A DNA stretch of 64,000 nucleotides, taken from positions 4,977,501 through 5,041,500 of the forward strand of contig CM075203.1 in the NCBI GenBank assembly GCA_037577475.1. Reading direction: 5' to 3'. Made by a program: the position numbers and the translations under genes. The stretch comes from Chaunax sp. Z400. Its lineage: Eukaryota; Chordata; Actinopteri; Lophiiformes; Chaunacidae. Under the pieces are notes generated by a model. The model was not told the origin of the DNA, did not search any database, and saw nothing but the letters and a program-made list of their open reading frames with translations. Each line of letters begins with the position of its first letter. The first letter of the stretch is position 1. Shown piece by piece: positions 35,975 to 47,719 of this stretch.

Positions 35975-38900
35975 AAGGCTAGGTGCTTTTTTTAGACATA
36001 CTAATAACAGACTAACACTCCACACTCTGATCTTCAAAGTGACTGAAGAGGAGAGGAGAATGTGGCCATTGAGAAGCCCGTTCAGAGAGCTTTTGGCACA
36101 TTCGAACCCACTTAGTCTGTAAAAGAACACTTTAATATTTACAAATCACAGTAAAACAGCGTGCAGCAGAAGACCAAAGCCAATTCACTTCTGCAAACAT
36201 AAAGTCTGAGTGAGGGGAGTTGATTTACTAGCAAAGAATGCAATAAATAAAAGCAGCTTTTATACTGTAATTTCAAGGGCTCGTAAAAAAAAGCTAAGGC
36301 TTCCTTTCTTAATCTTCAAGTGCGAACTTAACAGAATTATAACCTTTAAACTGTATTGGATGCTTTACTGCTTTATCGTAAAGCGGTTTGCAGACTAATT
36401 TTCAACTGTGTTGTCCTGGAAAAAAAAAAAAAAGTTAATTTGACTTGCTGCTATCAGATCCGCCTTTTAGATTGTATTTTTTTTTTTTTATAAGAAGGCA
36501 TCATTTGAAGAACTGGAAACTGCTTTCAGAAAATCCTATTTCCACCTTCAACATGTTCGCAAAACCTTATTGCCAGTTTATACAGATATGGGAAGTGGCA
36601 TTGCCCATTTAGCCTACACTGAGTCCTAGATTATGTTTACAGCTGGCATTATAAAACTGTCTTCAATCATAGTTTCAAATTTCATTTCCAATAGCAGATG
36701 ATATAAATGCAAGCGGAGCGTGTCATGAATTTTGGGAAGGCCGTATTTCCTTCACGAAACAATGTCCGACTGAGGTCAGCTGCCAGTCAGGCTCCTGGGT
36801 TTTCCATAGGGCGGGCAAACCCCAAATCAGTCTAAGGATACAACACTCTTCATAGCAGGATATCGGTCATATAATGCATGCCAAAATCTTTGACATTGTT
36901 TAAAATGAGTGCATCGGAAAATCGACGAGGAGAAAGAGGCAGCAGAATCGGAGAAATCTGAAACTTCCAAATGGAGAGTGAGTCCATAAAAGCTAACCAT
37001 CAAGCACACAGAATCACCCTGCATGGAACTGGGCTATGGTTATTGGTGGTTGAGGCTGTTTTGCAAGATTTTGTTGTATTTTTCTTTGATTACGTCTTGA
37101 TCCATGATAAAACCACACAGTAATGTCGATACTGTGGAAATAAGGTTTGTGAGACATCATCGCATCTCTTGATTGGCTGTCATACAACTGAATACCCCTA
37201 GTTTGGACCAAACAGTGCAGTTGATTTGAACAGACACACACAGAGGCAATAAGTGGCCATTTAGTAAACTAATGAGTTTCAGTCTGGCCTTCGCCCAGAT
37301 TGTTGGATCTAACGAGCTGAGCATCCACTCAAACCTCCACCTTGTCTGCTCCCAGCTATACCTCCCTTATTGCAGCAGACCCAAAAATCACAAACACAGC
37401 CTTTCTCTCAGAGGCAGAACAACCCATCCATTAACCGCAGCTTCATTTCCCCTGCCACATTCATCAAGGAAACAAGCGGGTTTATTGAAGATCTCGTTTG
37501 CTGATTAGAGATTGCTGTGGTTAACAACATCCCTCGCTTCCAAAGGCAAAAAATGCTGCGAGTCATAAAAGGTGATAAAAGACAAACAATAACAACCGGT
37601 GCCTAAAACACAAACAATACAAGGGAAGCTTATTGTACCCTGCAGGAAGCTGCGCTAATATACAGCTTTAGTCATTCTAGGGAAGTTTCCCAAACTCTTA
37701 AAAGATTGTGCCACAAGCTTAATTTTAAGGGTGATCAGGTGAAATTATTGAACTTGATTTAAATGTGCGATACGAAGGTTTGTCGGGAGCATGAAGCCGT
37801 CCTGTGTTGTAGCTGCAGGCAGGGCCCACAGCTTGTGAGGAGGAAAACAGCCAACCACAGACAGAGCCTGAAAAGAACTTCTCGAGTACCAGCATCAATT
37901 ACTGCCATTACTGCACATTACCCAGGCCCTCCTGCTCTTCCTGTGTGTGTCTCTTTGCACTCGTACGAGCCAGGCACAAATCTGCACCTCAGGCAACCCG
38001 CGAAAGTGTGTGTGCGCAAGTGTGCGAGGGAGGAAAATGTGCGTCCCTATTTGTGTGTGTGACACCGAGTAATATATCATCTCGGCTTGAATAGACCCCC
38101 AAGCCAGAAGTTAATGAAGTGAAATGAGACTTATTAGCCAAAAACCTTTAAAGTCACTGACAGGAAAATGTGGGGGGAAATAAAGACAGACTGAAATTAT
38201 TAATGACAACGGAGGTGTAGGTGGACAAAGGGAGCGTGAAGACAGGCACAGACCACAAAATGAATAATCTTTATACAAAGATTTAAAAACACAGATCGAA
38301 ACTAGAGCAGTATGGAAAATATTTTCCAACATTTAGCAATTTCACTCCTCTGAAGGGTTCAAGCTGGGACACTGGTGAATGCTGGGTTAGCCTATGTCCC
38401 TGTCTTTTTGCGCAGAGGGTCTCGTTGTGCCCCCTTTTCACACTGCTGTGGATTATCGTAAGAGTTGACAGTATCATATGATCCACGTGGTTCACATTTC
38501 TCAATGGCTTTATTTTTGAGGTAAGCGTGCAGCCTGGGTCAGCTAAGCCAGGTAATGTTCAGACTAATTGGACGGGAATGAAAAGTTATCAGGCTGCTTA
38601 CTGCCACTCCTCATCAGATAATACCGGCTCAACGGGGGACCGGCAATGGGGCCTGCAGTGCCTGCTGGCCGGGGCTGTTCTGGGGTCAGTCAGCGAATAG
38701 GGATTTCTCATCCCGACCAGAGATTCGGAGGTAACCCTCACATTTGGCGTGTGTGGCCCCCCCTAACCAAGCAGCCAGTAACTTCTGCAAAACTTCTCAC
38801 AGCCTGGCCATCGAAATGATTGGAGGGATGTATTTTTTGTACACTTGTTAGATAGATGGTGGCTGTGCAGGTTCATAAGTAGCACGGTCTTACTCCCATT

Positions 38901-40160
38901 GCCTCTCTCGTTGAATAGTAAAGCTATGGGCAGCAATAGATGAAGATAGATGAAAAGATCCGGTTTCAACCCACCTCTCCTCTGACTCTCCGGCTGACCC
39001 GGAGCTCTAAAGATGCTTTGAAGCTTGATACATCTGGTTACCTTTGACTGAAGGCTCACAGAGAGGCAGAGGTTGGACTAAGCGAAACCCTCGCCCCTTT
39101 CTTTAGTCTGGGCCTTAACCCTGTATTGACCCTACCGCTGTTTGCTTAAGGGGTCATCAAGACTGAGCCACTTGTTTCGCCTGTGGCCACAGACCTGAAG
39201 GCCCCAGGGTACTCGGGTCAACCTTTGTTGACACTCATGGTCGGGGTTTAGATCACAAAGCCCAGGATTGCTTGATGGGAAATTAGCCTTGACACCGTCT
39301 AGCTGCTGATCAGAAGGGTTGACTCTGTTCTAAGCGAAAACCTACTTAGTATTGATTCTCGATGAGGTTTATCAGTTTTGTTATTCTTTAACATTGGCCA
39401 AGATTTATGATATAAACAAAGGGGAAGGTCTATTTTTAAGTCTATCCTCCAAAATAAGTCATTTACAAACCATTAGGTCCTTTTAACTTCTGCTGTCTGT
39501 CATGTTGTTCTGTTATCTCATCAGATAACTTGTGTTTATGTATTTCACACAATAACATTTCTCTTATTCATTCAATTCCACCTAAAATATTTTCTTTGAT
39601 CTCCCCCTTTTAAGTATAGATAGAACACTATTTGGCCTATAAAAATGATCCCATCTAATCTATGAAATAAAAAAATTAAAAATAAAATAAATAAACAGCT
39701 GGGCGAGGCTTTTATTGTAATATTAGCTCCATCCCTTCACATTCACAGCTCTGTCAGACAATAACTAAGCCTTACCTTTTGAGCACCAACTCCCCATTAT
39801 AATAAATGATTTAGCTGCGCTCACAAATAACTCACTTAGCAACAGAAATTGGACTGAGAGCTGACCTAGATTTATGTCGACCCTTCTTTCCTCACCCTCC
39901 CATTTCTTCTGGAAGTGGAATGGGGAATGTGAACAAGGTGGAATGTGATGTTAGCACAGCCACAGAACTGGGCTTAAGTGGAGAAGAAGAGCTTCCAGGA
40001 GGAAACTATTGTCTGTGCAATAACAGATGGGGGAACGTGGGAAATTTGGTTTGTCTGTTGGTAAGACTCTCAAAAGGTGGCTTAGATCCCGACGTATTTC
40101 TAAATGATAATTCTTGGAAATTTATCAGAGTTAACTGGTCTGTAGTCAGGGTCATTGTTT
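35975..40160. other. Non-coding, nothing recognised
   Basis: Contains A15 at 36420-36434 and T13 at 36477-36489. No frame exceeds 99 codons. No transposon or RNA gene was recognised. Confidence 0.5.
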
Positions 40161-40167
40161 CCTAGAG

Positions 40168-40200
40168 TTCTATCTTATCTTATATATTATCTTATCTTAA
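40168..40200. repeat. Short (TTATC)n array
   Basis: Imperfect repeats of the pentamer TTATC, for example TATCTTATCTTATATATTATC. Confidence 0.8.
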
Positions 40201-40982
40201 TATGACCCATGTCATTCCCAGGGCAGCAAATACTGATGGTTTGGAACATGACTCAGCATCTCATCCAGATGCAGAATGTATGTGCATGTGTTTCAATAGC
40301 CCGACGTCATCGAACAAACCTATTTATACCTACACTATTCTAAAAATAGGCAGTTAAGTTTGGATGGTATTGACACTGCTGATGATATCCCTGTGTGTGT
40401 GTGTGCACAGTCGGGACTTAGGCAGTAAGACATCCGGTGTTTTTGCTTTGGTTTCCACTGCTCTGTTTCATTCTGACAATTCAGACATAATTCCTAAAAA
40501 GGTTGTCAAGTTATACTGAATAAACCTTGACATCAGCTGATTCCAGCTCATTCACAGGGTTTGATTCAGCTCCCACACAAAAGCAGACAACACATAGCTT
40601 CCTCTACCACCTACTCCTGCGACTGCTCCCCCCAAACACTTATCACAGAGGGCAGAAAGGAATAGAAGGAGCAACCTTTTCAACGTCTGGCTATGGGTTC
40701 TGTGGGTTGGGTTTTATGGCTCTGCTGTCTCCGTCTCCTGGGTTCAGTATTGACTACTGTAGCCTCCAGGCTGGAGATCACATAGTGTAGATGTCTGGAT
40801 GGGAGTGGCAGGGCTAAGTAGGAGGTGTTTTGGGCATAGTGTGGGAAATAGCATCCATGCATGAAGCAGAAAAAATAGGAAGCTTTGTGTTATTCAGATA
40901 ATTAAAGCAGTTTCCATTCAGCTTCACTGAATAATTTAATTTAGGGACAAATTATTCAAATTAAGTCAGATCCCTGAGCTGA

Positions 40983-41653
40983 GGCTGAAACAATCTATTA
41001 ATCGATTAGTCCAGAGGTTTCAAAGTGGGAGCCTCAAACGTTTTCTCAGTGAATGGACATGAAAAAATATTACATTAGTTATCAAAAGGAAATGACAAAA
41101 TACTTTAAATGTATGTTATGTTGTTAAATAGTACATTTGTGCAATTTCTCTGTTTTTCATAGTTTCCCAGAATCAAGTACTAATAAATGCCTTTTTTATG
41201 TAGGCCTACTTAGTTCAACAGTAATATTAGTCAGATTGTCAGATTCAGGTTTCAGATTTTGGGTCAATCTTTGAGTGTCTATGGCATAAAATAACATAAT
41301 GATGCCATAAGCTTCTAGGAATTGAGTGAAACTAAGCCAGAGGGGAGACAGGAGGCCAATGATTGAAGATTTTGAAAACCCCTGGATCAGTCGATCAACA
41401 GAAAATTAATCGACAACAATTTTAGTGTTGGATTAATCATTAATGTAAGCGAAGATGTCTCCAATATGAGGATTTTTTTTATATCATTGTATACAGAATA
41501 TCTTCAGGTTTTGGTCTATTAGTTGGACCAAACAAACTGAAGACCAAATCTTGGGCTGTGACATATAGAACAAAAGGATCAGTCAATTAATCGAAACAAA
41601 AAAACTGTCATTAATTTATGAATAAGACAAATTGATAAATCAGCCATTACAAC
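40983..41653 (+). repeat. Old teleost repeat (ATTAATCGATTA family), interrupted
   Basis: The left part (GGCTGAAACAATC, ATTAATCGATTAGTC) and the right part (GATCAACAGAAAATTAATCG, AGAATATCTTCAGGTTTTGG, TTAGTTGGACCAAACAAAC, CAATTAATCGAAAC) together fit an abundant fish repeat. The two parts are separated by the 373-base insertion at 41012-41384, and removing it restores the expected join. Diverged terminal motifs show that it is old. A second, reversed fragment is at 62695-62845. Confidence 0.7.
41012..41384. mobile_element. Nested hAT-like MITE with 8-bp TSD
   Basis: The element begins CAGAGGTTTCAAAGTGGGAG and ends with the inverse of CAGGGGTTTTCAAAATC, which are imperfect terminal inverted repeats of the CAGNGGTT type found in hAT elements. 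It is flanked by GATTAGTC (41004-41011) and GATCAGTC (41385-41392), an 8-bp duplication with one mismatch. Eight bases is the diagnostic hAT target-site length. At 373 bases without a transposase it is non-autonomous, and it is younger than the repeat it interrupts. Confidence 0.8.
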
Positions 41654-41659
41654 CACACT

Positions 41660-44510
41660 ATGTATATTTTAAAAAAAAGAATTAGAATGTCAGATTTTCA
41701 CACTCATCGTCATGATTTTACTGCGTTTGTGGGTGTGTGAATGTAAGGGAAAGGAGGTAGAGTTGGTGTCTGTAAGTAGAAATGCTTAAATGTCAAATTG
41801 CTCTTGTATACATGTCACCTGGGAGCAGTGGCGATAGTCTGTGTCATCTATACAAGCCTGTGTGAGCACAAAAAAGAGGAGATGTTTGGTTCTCTGCAGA
41901 CCTCTGGGACCAGGGAGGCAGGAGATAAGCCACCTCATTCTGCTTCTACCTGCTCATGTCAACCCACTGGGGTCCCCTGTACTGATAACCCCTTGCTTGA
42001 ATACCATTACCTTTTATGTGGCCTGGCTGAGTCATTCTATACCACAACCACAGCGACTCTGCAGGCTTCTTATAGTATAAATCCTCAGCCAGGCAGAACT
42101 GATAGAGAGAGAGAGAGAGAGAGTAGCTAGGTGGTGTGAAACAGTCGGTGCCTGGCCTAAGGGTACGGGTCAGAGTTCTCCTGAGGTCATTCACAGCTCA
42201 GCTGACTAGCAGAGACAGAGAAAAGGAGGGAGAGAGCAGGAGTCAGGGAGATTGAGAATGAATGAGAGAGACAGGGAGACAGCCTCCGGAGCCATCGATA
42301 CAGCCCTCGGGTCTCTCTGATCTATCGCCGCGAGCTTCCTGAAGTAAACACAGGCTAATTGTCTGGATCAGGCTGAGATGCTTATCTGGGTTTGCCTGTC
42401 TGTTCCCTCCAACGCTTCATGTGTTTCCACAGTGATACAAAAAGACGCCAAGCTTGTCAGTCCCAATCAGATTCCTGGAGGTACCGGTGGAAACACCCAA
42501 CATTTTGCCGCATCAATCACTGCTGGCCACCCCAATGCATCTATAAGCCCAGGCCGTGTTTGACCCAAGGCATATCTCTTGACCTTTTAATCCGGTAAGC
42601 GCCTCACAATTAATGGAAAACTGATAAAGAACAAGTTAAAGGGGCTTCTTAAAAACCTTTTTAATTGTGAGGTAAACTTATCTTTTAATTGACTGGTTAC
42701 TTTGCTTATAAAAAGAAGTTGACTTTGTTCCTAAGGTGTTGATTTTTAATTGAGAATAAACCTTTAGTCTTTATTGTGTTGTTGCTATTTTGCCAAGCTT
42801 CGCATTCAACGGGAATGTAGAAAAGAGCGAATGGAGAGGAACAACCGCAGGACGATAACGAGACACAACAAGAAGTCAGAAAGAAATGCAGCTTCGGAGC
42901 TTTGAACTTGAACTTTTGGCAGACATGAGGTGGTGACTGGGAGGCAGGGATGACAATATCCTCCTTTTGTACTCCCGAGCATAAATATCGGCGCTGATGT
43001 TGTAATGGGTTGTTTTTTTTTCTTCATGACCCTCCTCCAACACAGACCTTCCAGAAGGCCCTTCATGTGGATACTGCTTCCCCTCCTCTGCGCCATGAGC
43101 CCACAGAGATCAGACACTGGGGGTCTCCGGGGAGAAATAGCTCATCCAGTGATGACGCTACTCATTGCAAGCCTGATTGAGTTTAGTGATGCCTGGGGGG
43201 GATGAGGCCAGATAGTAAAGATATATCAATATACCACGGATACTGGGGTTCATTGCCTTGATCTTGAAAGTGCTTTTTAAAAGACGTACTGCAGGGTTTT
43301 TTTGTTTTGTTTTTTTAGATGAATTTTCGCATTTTCCATTTCACTGTATATTTAATAACCTTCAGTTTCAAATGCAGTAAAGGCAACAGCCTTGCAATGT
43401 GGGTGGGTGTGTTCTGTGTATGCAATAAAAGAGAAATGAAAAAAGGCCAATGCAATTTACACAGCTGAGGGTAGAATTTGTTGGTGTTTTCATGTGGCGG
43501 GTCCAAATGGGATTGATCTACAATCTAATCAAACGGTATTTATAAATGTTTTTTACATCACACACACATAAAATCAAGTTTATAACTTCATTATATGCAC
43601 AACGGCCTATAATGGAGACAGTAAAATGAGTGTATGCAGCTTTAACATTTTTTTTTTTCTTTTCCAAAGTTGCTCTCTGGTTGACACTGATTTGGATGTC
43701 TATTGGCAGATACACGTGTGTTAATGTGTACAACATGCTCATAGGAGTATACATATAAAAGTGTGCATTTGCCAATCATGTGTATACATGTGAAACAGAG
43801 ATAGAGCCTGCATCATGGACCGGTCCTCTATCTAGTAGCTGCATCATTCCACCTCGGGCGCAGGACTCCACTCTGTCAGTCAGGCTGACACATGGAGAGG
43901 CAGCTCCCTGCCCCTGGCACACAGAAGGGATCACCGTCCTGTCAATGTCTGTCACTCCGGCTTTGTCCCCTGTCATGCCTCCACGCTGGCAGGCTGAATG
44001 TAGGGGGGTGGGCCCATGGTGAACAGTGACAGACTGACAGGTGACAGGTGAAGACCCACTCATACATATCCCATTCTGGTTCAATATGTGTCTGTGAATG
44101 TGTCCTAGCATAAAAAAACACATACAGATGCTTTGCTTTACACCATTTAGATGTGAAAATGTGAGTTGAGATGACTTCCCTCTGGGACCTGCTCTTAAAC
44201 ACAACCTCTTAAAGTATCAATTTGATCATTAGAAATGGTAAAAAGTAGTCATTTGTGGCAAATTTCAATTATTACGAACACAACATGGCCACAGCGCTAC
44301 CCAGCGGTCTCCCTCCTAGCATCCCAGTGATATAATGAACTTCCTACCTCAGTCAGAACTGCAGAGTTCCTCCCCAATCTGAAAATGTGTCTCCTGTGAC
44401 AGCAAGGAGATACAACAAACCAGGAATAATGGAACATTTTCTCCTTTCTTTACTTCCCTTGATTATTGTCCTTTCCCTAGCACTGTGTGGCCGACCAACC
44501 TAGCCTTAAG
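41660..44510. other. Non-coding with a GA tract
   Basis: Contains (AG)n at 42104-42123 and T-rich runs at 43010 and 43300. The 142-codon minus frame at 43776-44204 lacks any domain. Confidence 0.5.
42104..42123. repeat. (AG)n microsatellite
   Basis: Ten AG units. Confidence 0.93.
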
Positions 44511-44513
44511 ATA

Positions 44514-44815
44514 CTTTAAAGGAATAGTTTGAAATTTTTTTGGAAATATTTAGTTAATTGAGCCGAGCAGGTACTAAAAGGTAACATGAAACATTACAGA
44601 TCACCGGTTGGTCAGCGCCCGGCACGCACGGAATATCCTGCACAGCACAAATCAATGGCCGCCACACTCCAAACAGTTCCAATGGAAAATGACCAGCAGA
44701 AAAGTACACGATAGAAGCCGAGTCGAGTCGAGCAGAGCCTGTAGTACGCTTTAGATGAAAAGATAAATACCCCCTCACTGGAGGCACTGTGAAACAGCTA
44801 GCCTTGTTTTGTGCA
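44514..44815 (+). repeat. Teleost repeat family B, copy 2, interrupted
   Basis: It begins TTTAAAGGAATAGTTTG and GGAAATATTTAG, the near end of the family seen reversed at 27440-27655. It resumes after the MITE at about 44751 with TTTAGATGAAAAGATAAATACC, then GAAACAGCTAGCCTTG, which are the next expected segments. The MITE therefore seems to have landed inside it. Confidence 0.55.
44560..44757. mobile_element. MITE-like fragment, copy 2
   Basis: The stretch at 44560-44677 matches 2791-2907 (about 14 differences and one gap by hand). It continues to GCCGAGTCGAGTCGAGCAG and CCTGTAGTACG, the mirror of the CGACT-rich terminus of copy 1, so the two copies together show both ends. The left terminus of this copy is missing. 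It lies inside repeat family B, copy 2. Confidence 0.7.
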
Positions 44816-44819
44816 AATG

Positions 44820-47425
44820 CATGAAAAATCCATGAATCAGCACCTTTACAGCTCACTTATCAATACATGATATCTTTCAATGATCTTTGCAGAGACTGAA
44901 GTTTAGTTAAGTTCTTCAACTTCCTATTTAACTTAAAGTTGTGAGAATGGCACCAGTCTTCTCATATAACTAAGCATATAAAGTGATTTCCCAGACTGTC
45001 AAACTGTTCATTTAAGTTCACTTCACACACTTTGCCTTTGCACCATTTGCCGTTGCTCAGTAACAGTGACTGGTAAAGCTGCAAAATGTGACTAAAGTTC
45101 ACAGACACAGGGAATACAGAACACATCAAGTTACAAAGAGAAGCATATTCAAACTTTGCTGATGAAATATTCATACAATGCCACTGATGCTGTGTGTAAA
45201 AACATACACAGACACTCAAAAGAGTTCAGCGCCTTCACAAATACACACAACAGCACATCATCTTTTGATTGCTGTCTACCCGGCTGGGATTAAAACACAC
45301 TCGCTGCAGTGATGGCGCTGATGCTGTCAGATCTAAGATAGCACTGAAAGTATGTACATCTTTGATGCTGGAATAAGTTTGGGTTTATCCTCAATTTTTC
45401 AGGCAAGAAAAGACAAAAACAAACCCTACAGGGAGCAGAAGCTAAATATTTTGTAAGTATTGCTGTTCATTAGCGCAGCTAGATGAATCTTTTGTTCTCT
45501 CCGTTCTCTCCGACGACTGAAGATGTTGAATAATTTCTGAGCAAATACAAAGAGAAATTGAGTTATTTATGTGTAACAAAATTACAGCCAACATATGTGC
45601 ACTGCCCAATATGGGATTAGATTTACAGCTCACTTCGCGACTCCATGGACTTTTAATGGCCGTTATTGCTGCTGCTTGCGGCCCTAAATCGAGCATTAGA
45701 CCTTCACTGTGGCTTAAATCTAGCCTGGTGCCAGAGGTTGCACCCAAATCATTCTATTTGACCTAAATCTCCCATTCCATTACCCAACATTCCCTGTGGG
45801 GACAGTAGTGGTCCCTCAACACTTGAACCCTGACCCTAGCTCCATCAGGAGAGGAGCCAATAATAGTGAGGGCAGTTTTATAGGCACACAGGCTATCTGA
45901 AATGTCTCGCTTGGTGTCTCAGAGGGGACATACAGTCATTATGATGCACTACGAGGTTTTGCTCTGAAATGTGATTTACTTCCTATTATCTGCAGTCGTG
46001 TTGTGTGAGGCAGCATTTGTCAGGGGCATGCATGGAAATATGCGTCCAGTTGATCATTCTAGGTCATCTCCGTAACAGAAGAATTAATGAAATGCAAGAA
46101 ATGTAAAATTCTCTGGAATATTTACATTAAACATTACATTAGAAATTAGACTTTTTTTTCCATGATAGTCCTGTGGGGTTTAGAGGGTGTTCATACACCA
46201 TTTGTGGGATTTACAGCATCAACAACTGTTTAAATGCACATCAATACAGGTCAGTGTGTCACAGATCAGTATAATAATCTATAATTTAGTTTGCTTCGTC
46301 TCTCTTTCTGCCCAAGGGAAATTACCTGTTGGTGTCTCCATGCGAGTTTTTCCTTGATTTGGCGATGGCCTCGATCTAGTAGCTGCATTTGAAAAATATT
46401 TGGTTTCATAGCAACAGCACAGAAGAGCTTAGCTGGTATGGTAAATAACAAGATATGTATAAAAAAAAATCACATAAAGCACAACAGCTAGAAGCTGAAT
46501 GTGGACTTATGCATCCCAGCTTTTAATGAAGAATGAGTGAAAACAAATTTAGTGGAATAGCTGGCTGGTTTCAAAAGGGAATAAAAGTCACGTATAAAGG
46601 AATGGTCTGAGTTTAAAAGAAGAAAGAATGTGGAGAGATTGGGGCAGCACTTGAACGTTTAAGATGTTCTGAGTGAGTCATTAGCTTTCCTCCTCTTCCT
46701 CTCTCCTACCCTCCTGTCTTTTTAAACTCCGGGCAATTCTCTCATCCCTTTGAGAGTCTTGACGTACTTGACAGGTAGAAGAGAAGAGAGAGACCGCAGA
46801 GGTGTAAAGGGAGGAAGAGGAAGGGAGAGACAAAGGGCAGGGATACAGGTGAAGCACTCCAGACGACGGAGGGAGGCACGGAAAAGGAGGAGAGGTGATA
46901 GCTGGATGACTCCCTACATCGAATTTGGCATTTCAAGGTAGGAAGTTTTAGCTCACTGTCTCATACAAAAGAATACATATGAAGCAGGTTTTTGATTTTG
47001 TAACCACTGAAGAGTCCGAACTGCTTGTCCTTAGTTGCAAAGATAGAAAAAAAATCTGATTTTCCTATGAAAGAAGCAATTCCTAAACTCACAGGTGTGC
47101 CCTGTCTTATCTCAGACCTCATATTTTTTAGACTCTTCCATGAGCACTCGTCTTGTCATGCCTGTGTCTGTGTTTTCAATGTACATGAATATCATACTGC
47201 CTGTACCCTTGACAATGGCTGTCTCACTTCATTTGTCACAGGCCAGCTATGGACAAGAAAATTAATTTGTTCAATTTTAGCAACGATGAGCCGAAGGCAT
47301 TAATCGAGTCAGTGAAGGAGAGGATATATACCCACTACTACATGACATGGGAAATTTAATGCTAACAGGCTAACGGTATGAAATCAGCAGACCTAACCAA
47401 AAAAAATATGAGATAAGACAAGGAT
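44820..47425. other. Non-coding; one candidate conserved patch
   Basis: The sequence at about 45640-45735 (TTTTAATGGCCGTTATTGCT, CCCTAAATCGAGCATTAGAC) is complex and enhancer-like. The sequence at 46770-46910 is purine-rich. No gene was seen. Confidence 0.45.
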
Positions 47426-47429
47426 TCAG

Positions 47430-47715
47430 ACGTCTGTAATGAGGCCCCTGGTTGAAGGGATTTGCTCCCATTCAGTCACAGGAGCATTAATGAGGTTGGG
47501 CACTGATGCTGGCCAATAAGGACTGGCTTGGTGTCCCAGTTCATCCCAAAGGTGTTGGTTATGGTTGAAAAAGTTCTTCCACACCAATTTATTTAGCTAA
47601 CCTTGTGCACAATGTTAGAGAGCCGTTGCCAAAAATCTGAACATATAAAACAAATATTGTCTAAAATATATTTTTTCCCTGTATGTCTCTATGCCAACTA
47701 CGGGCCCTTGAATGA
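47430..47715 (-). pseudogene. Second Tc1/mariner-like transposase relic
   Basis: On the minus strand, codons descending from about 47555 read HLWDELGHQ, then PASVPNLINA and TEWEQIPST, homologous to the region just after NPIE in the 17055-17237 relic (HLWD, TSVPDLTNALLDE, IPTD). The catalytic NPIE segment is itself destroyed. Further right, TTGTGCAC, GTTGCCAAAA, TTGTCTAAAATAT and GGGCCC fragments continue the family backwards towards the N-terminal side. It is frameshifted with deletions, has no terminal repeats and is not functional. It is more decayed than the 17-kb copy. Confidence 0.8.
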
Positions 47716-47719
47716 CAGT

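Noticed and set aside
36097..36115. B-box-like sequence for a tRNA (GGGTTCGAATG on the minus strand)
   Set aside because: There is no A box at the right distance and no cloverleaf can be formed.
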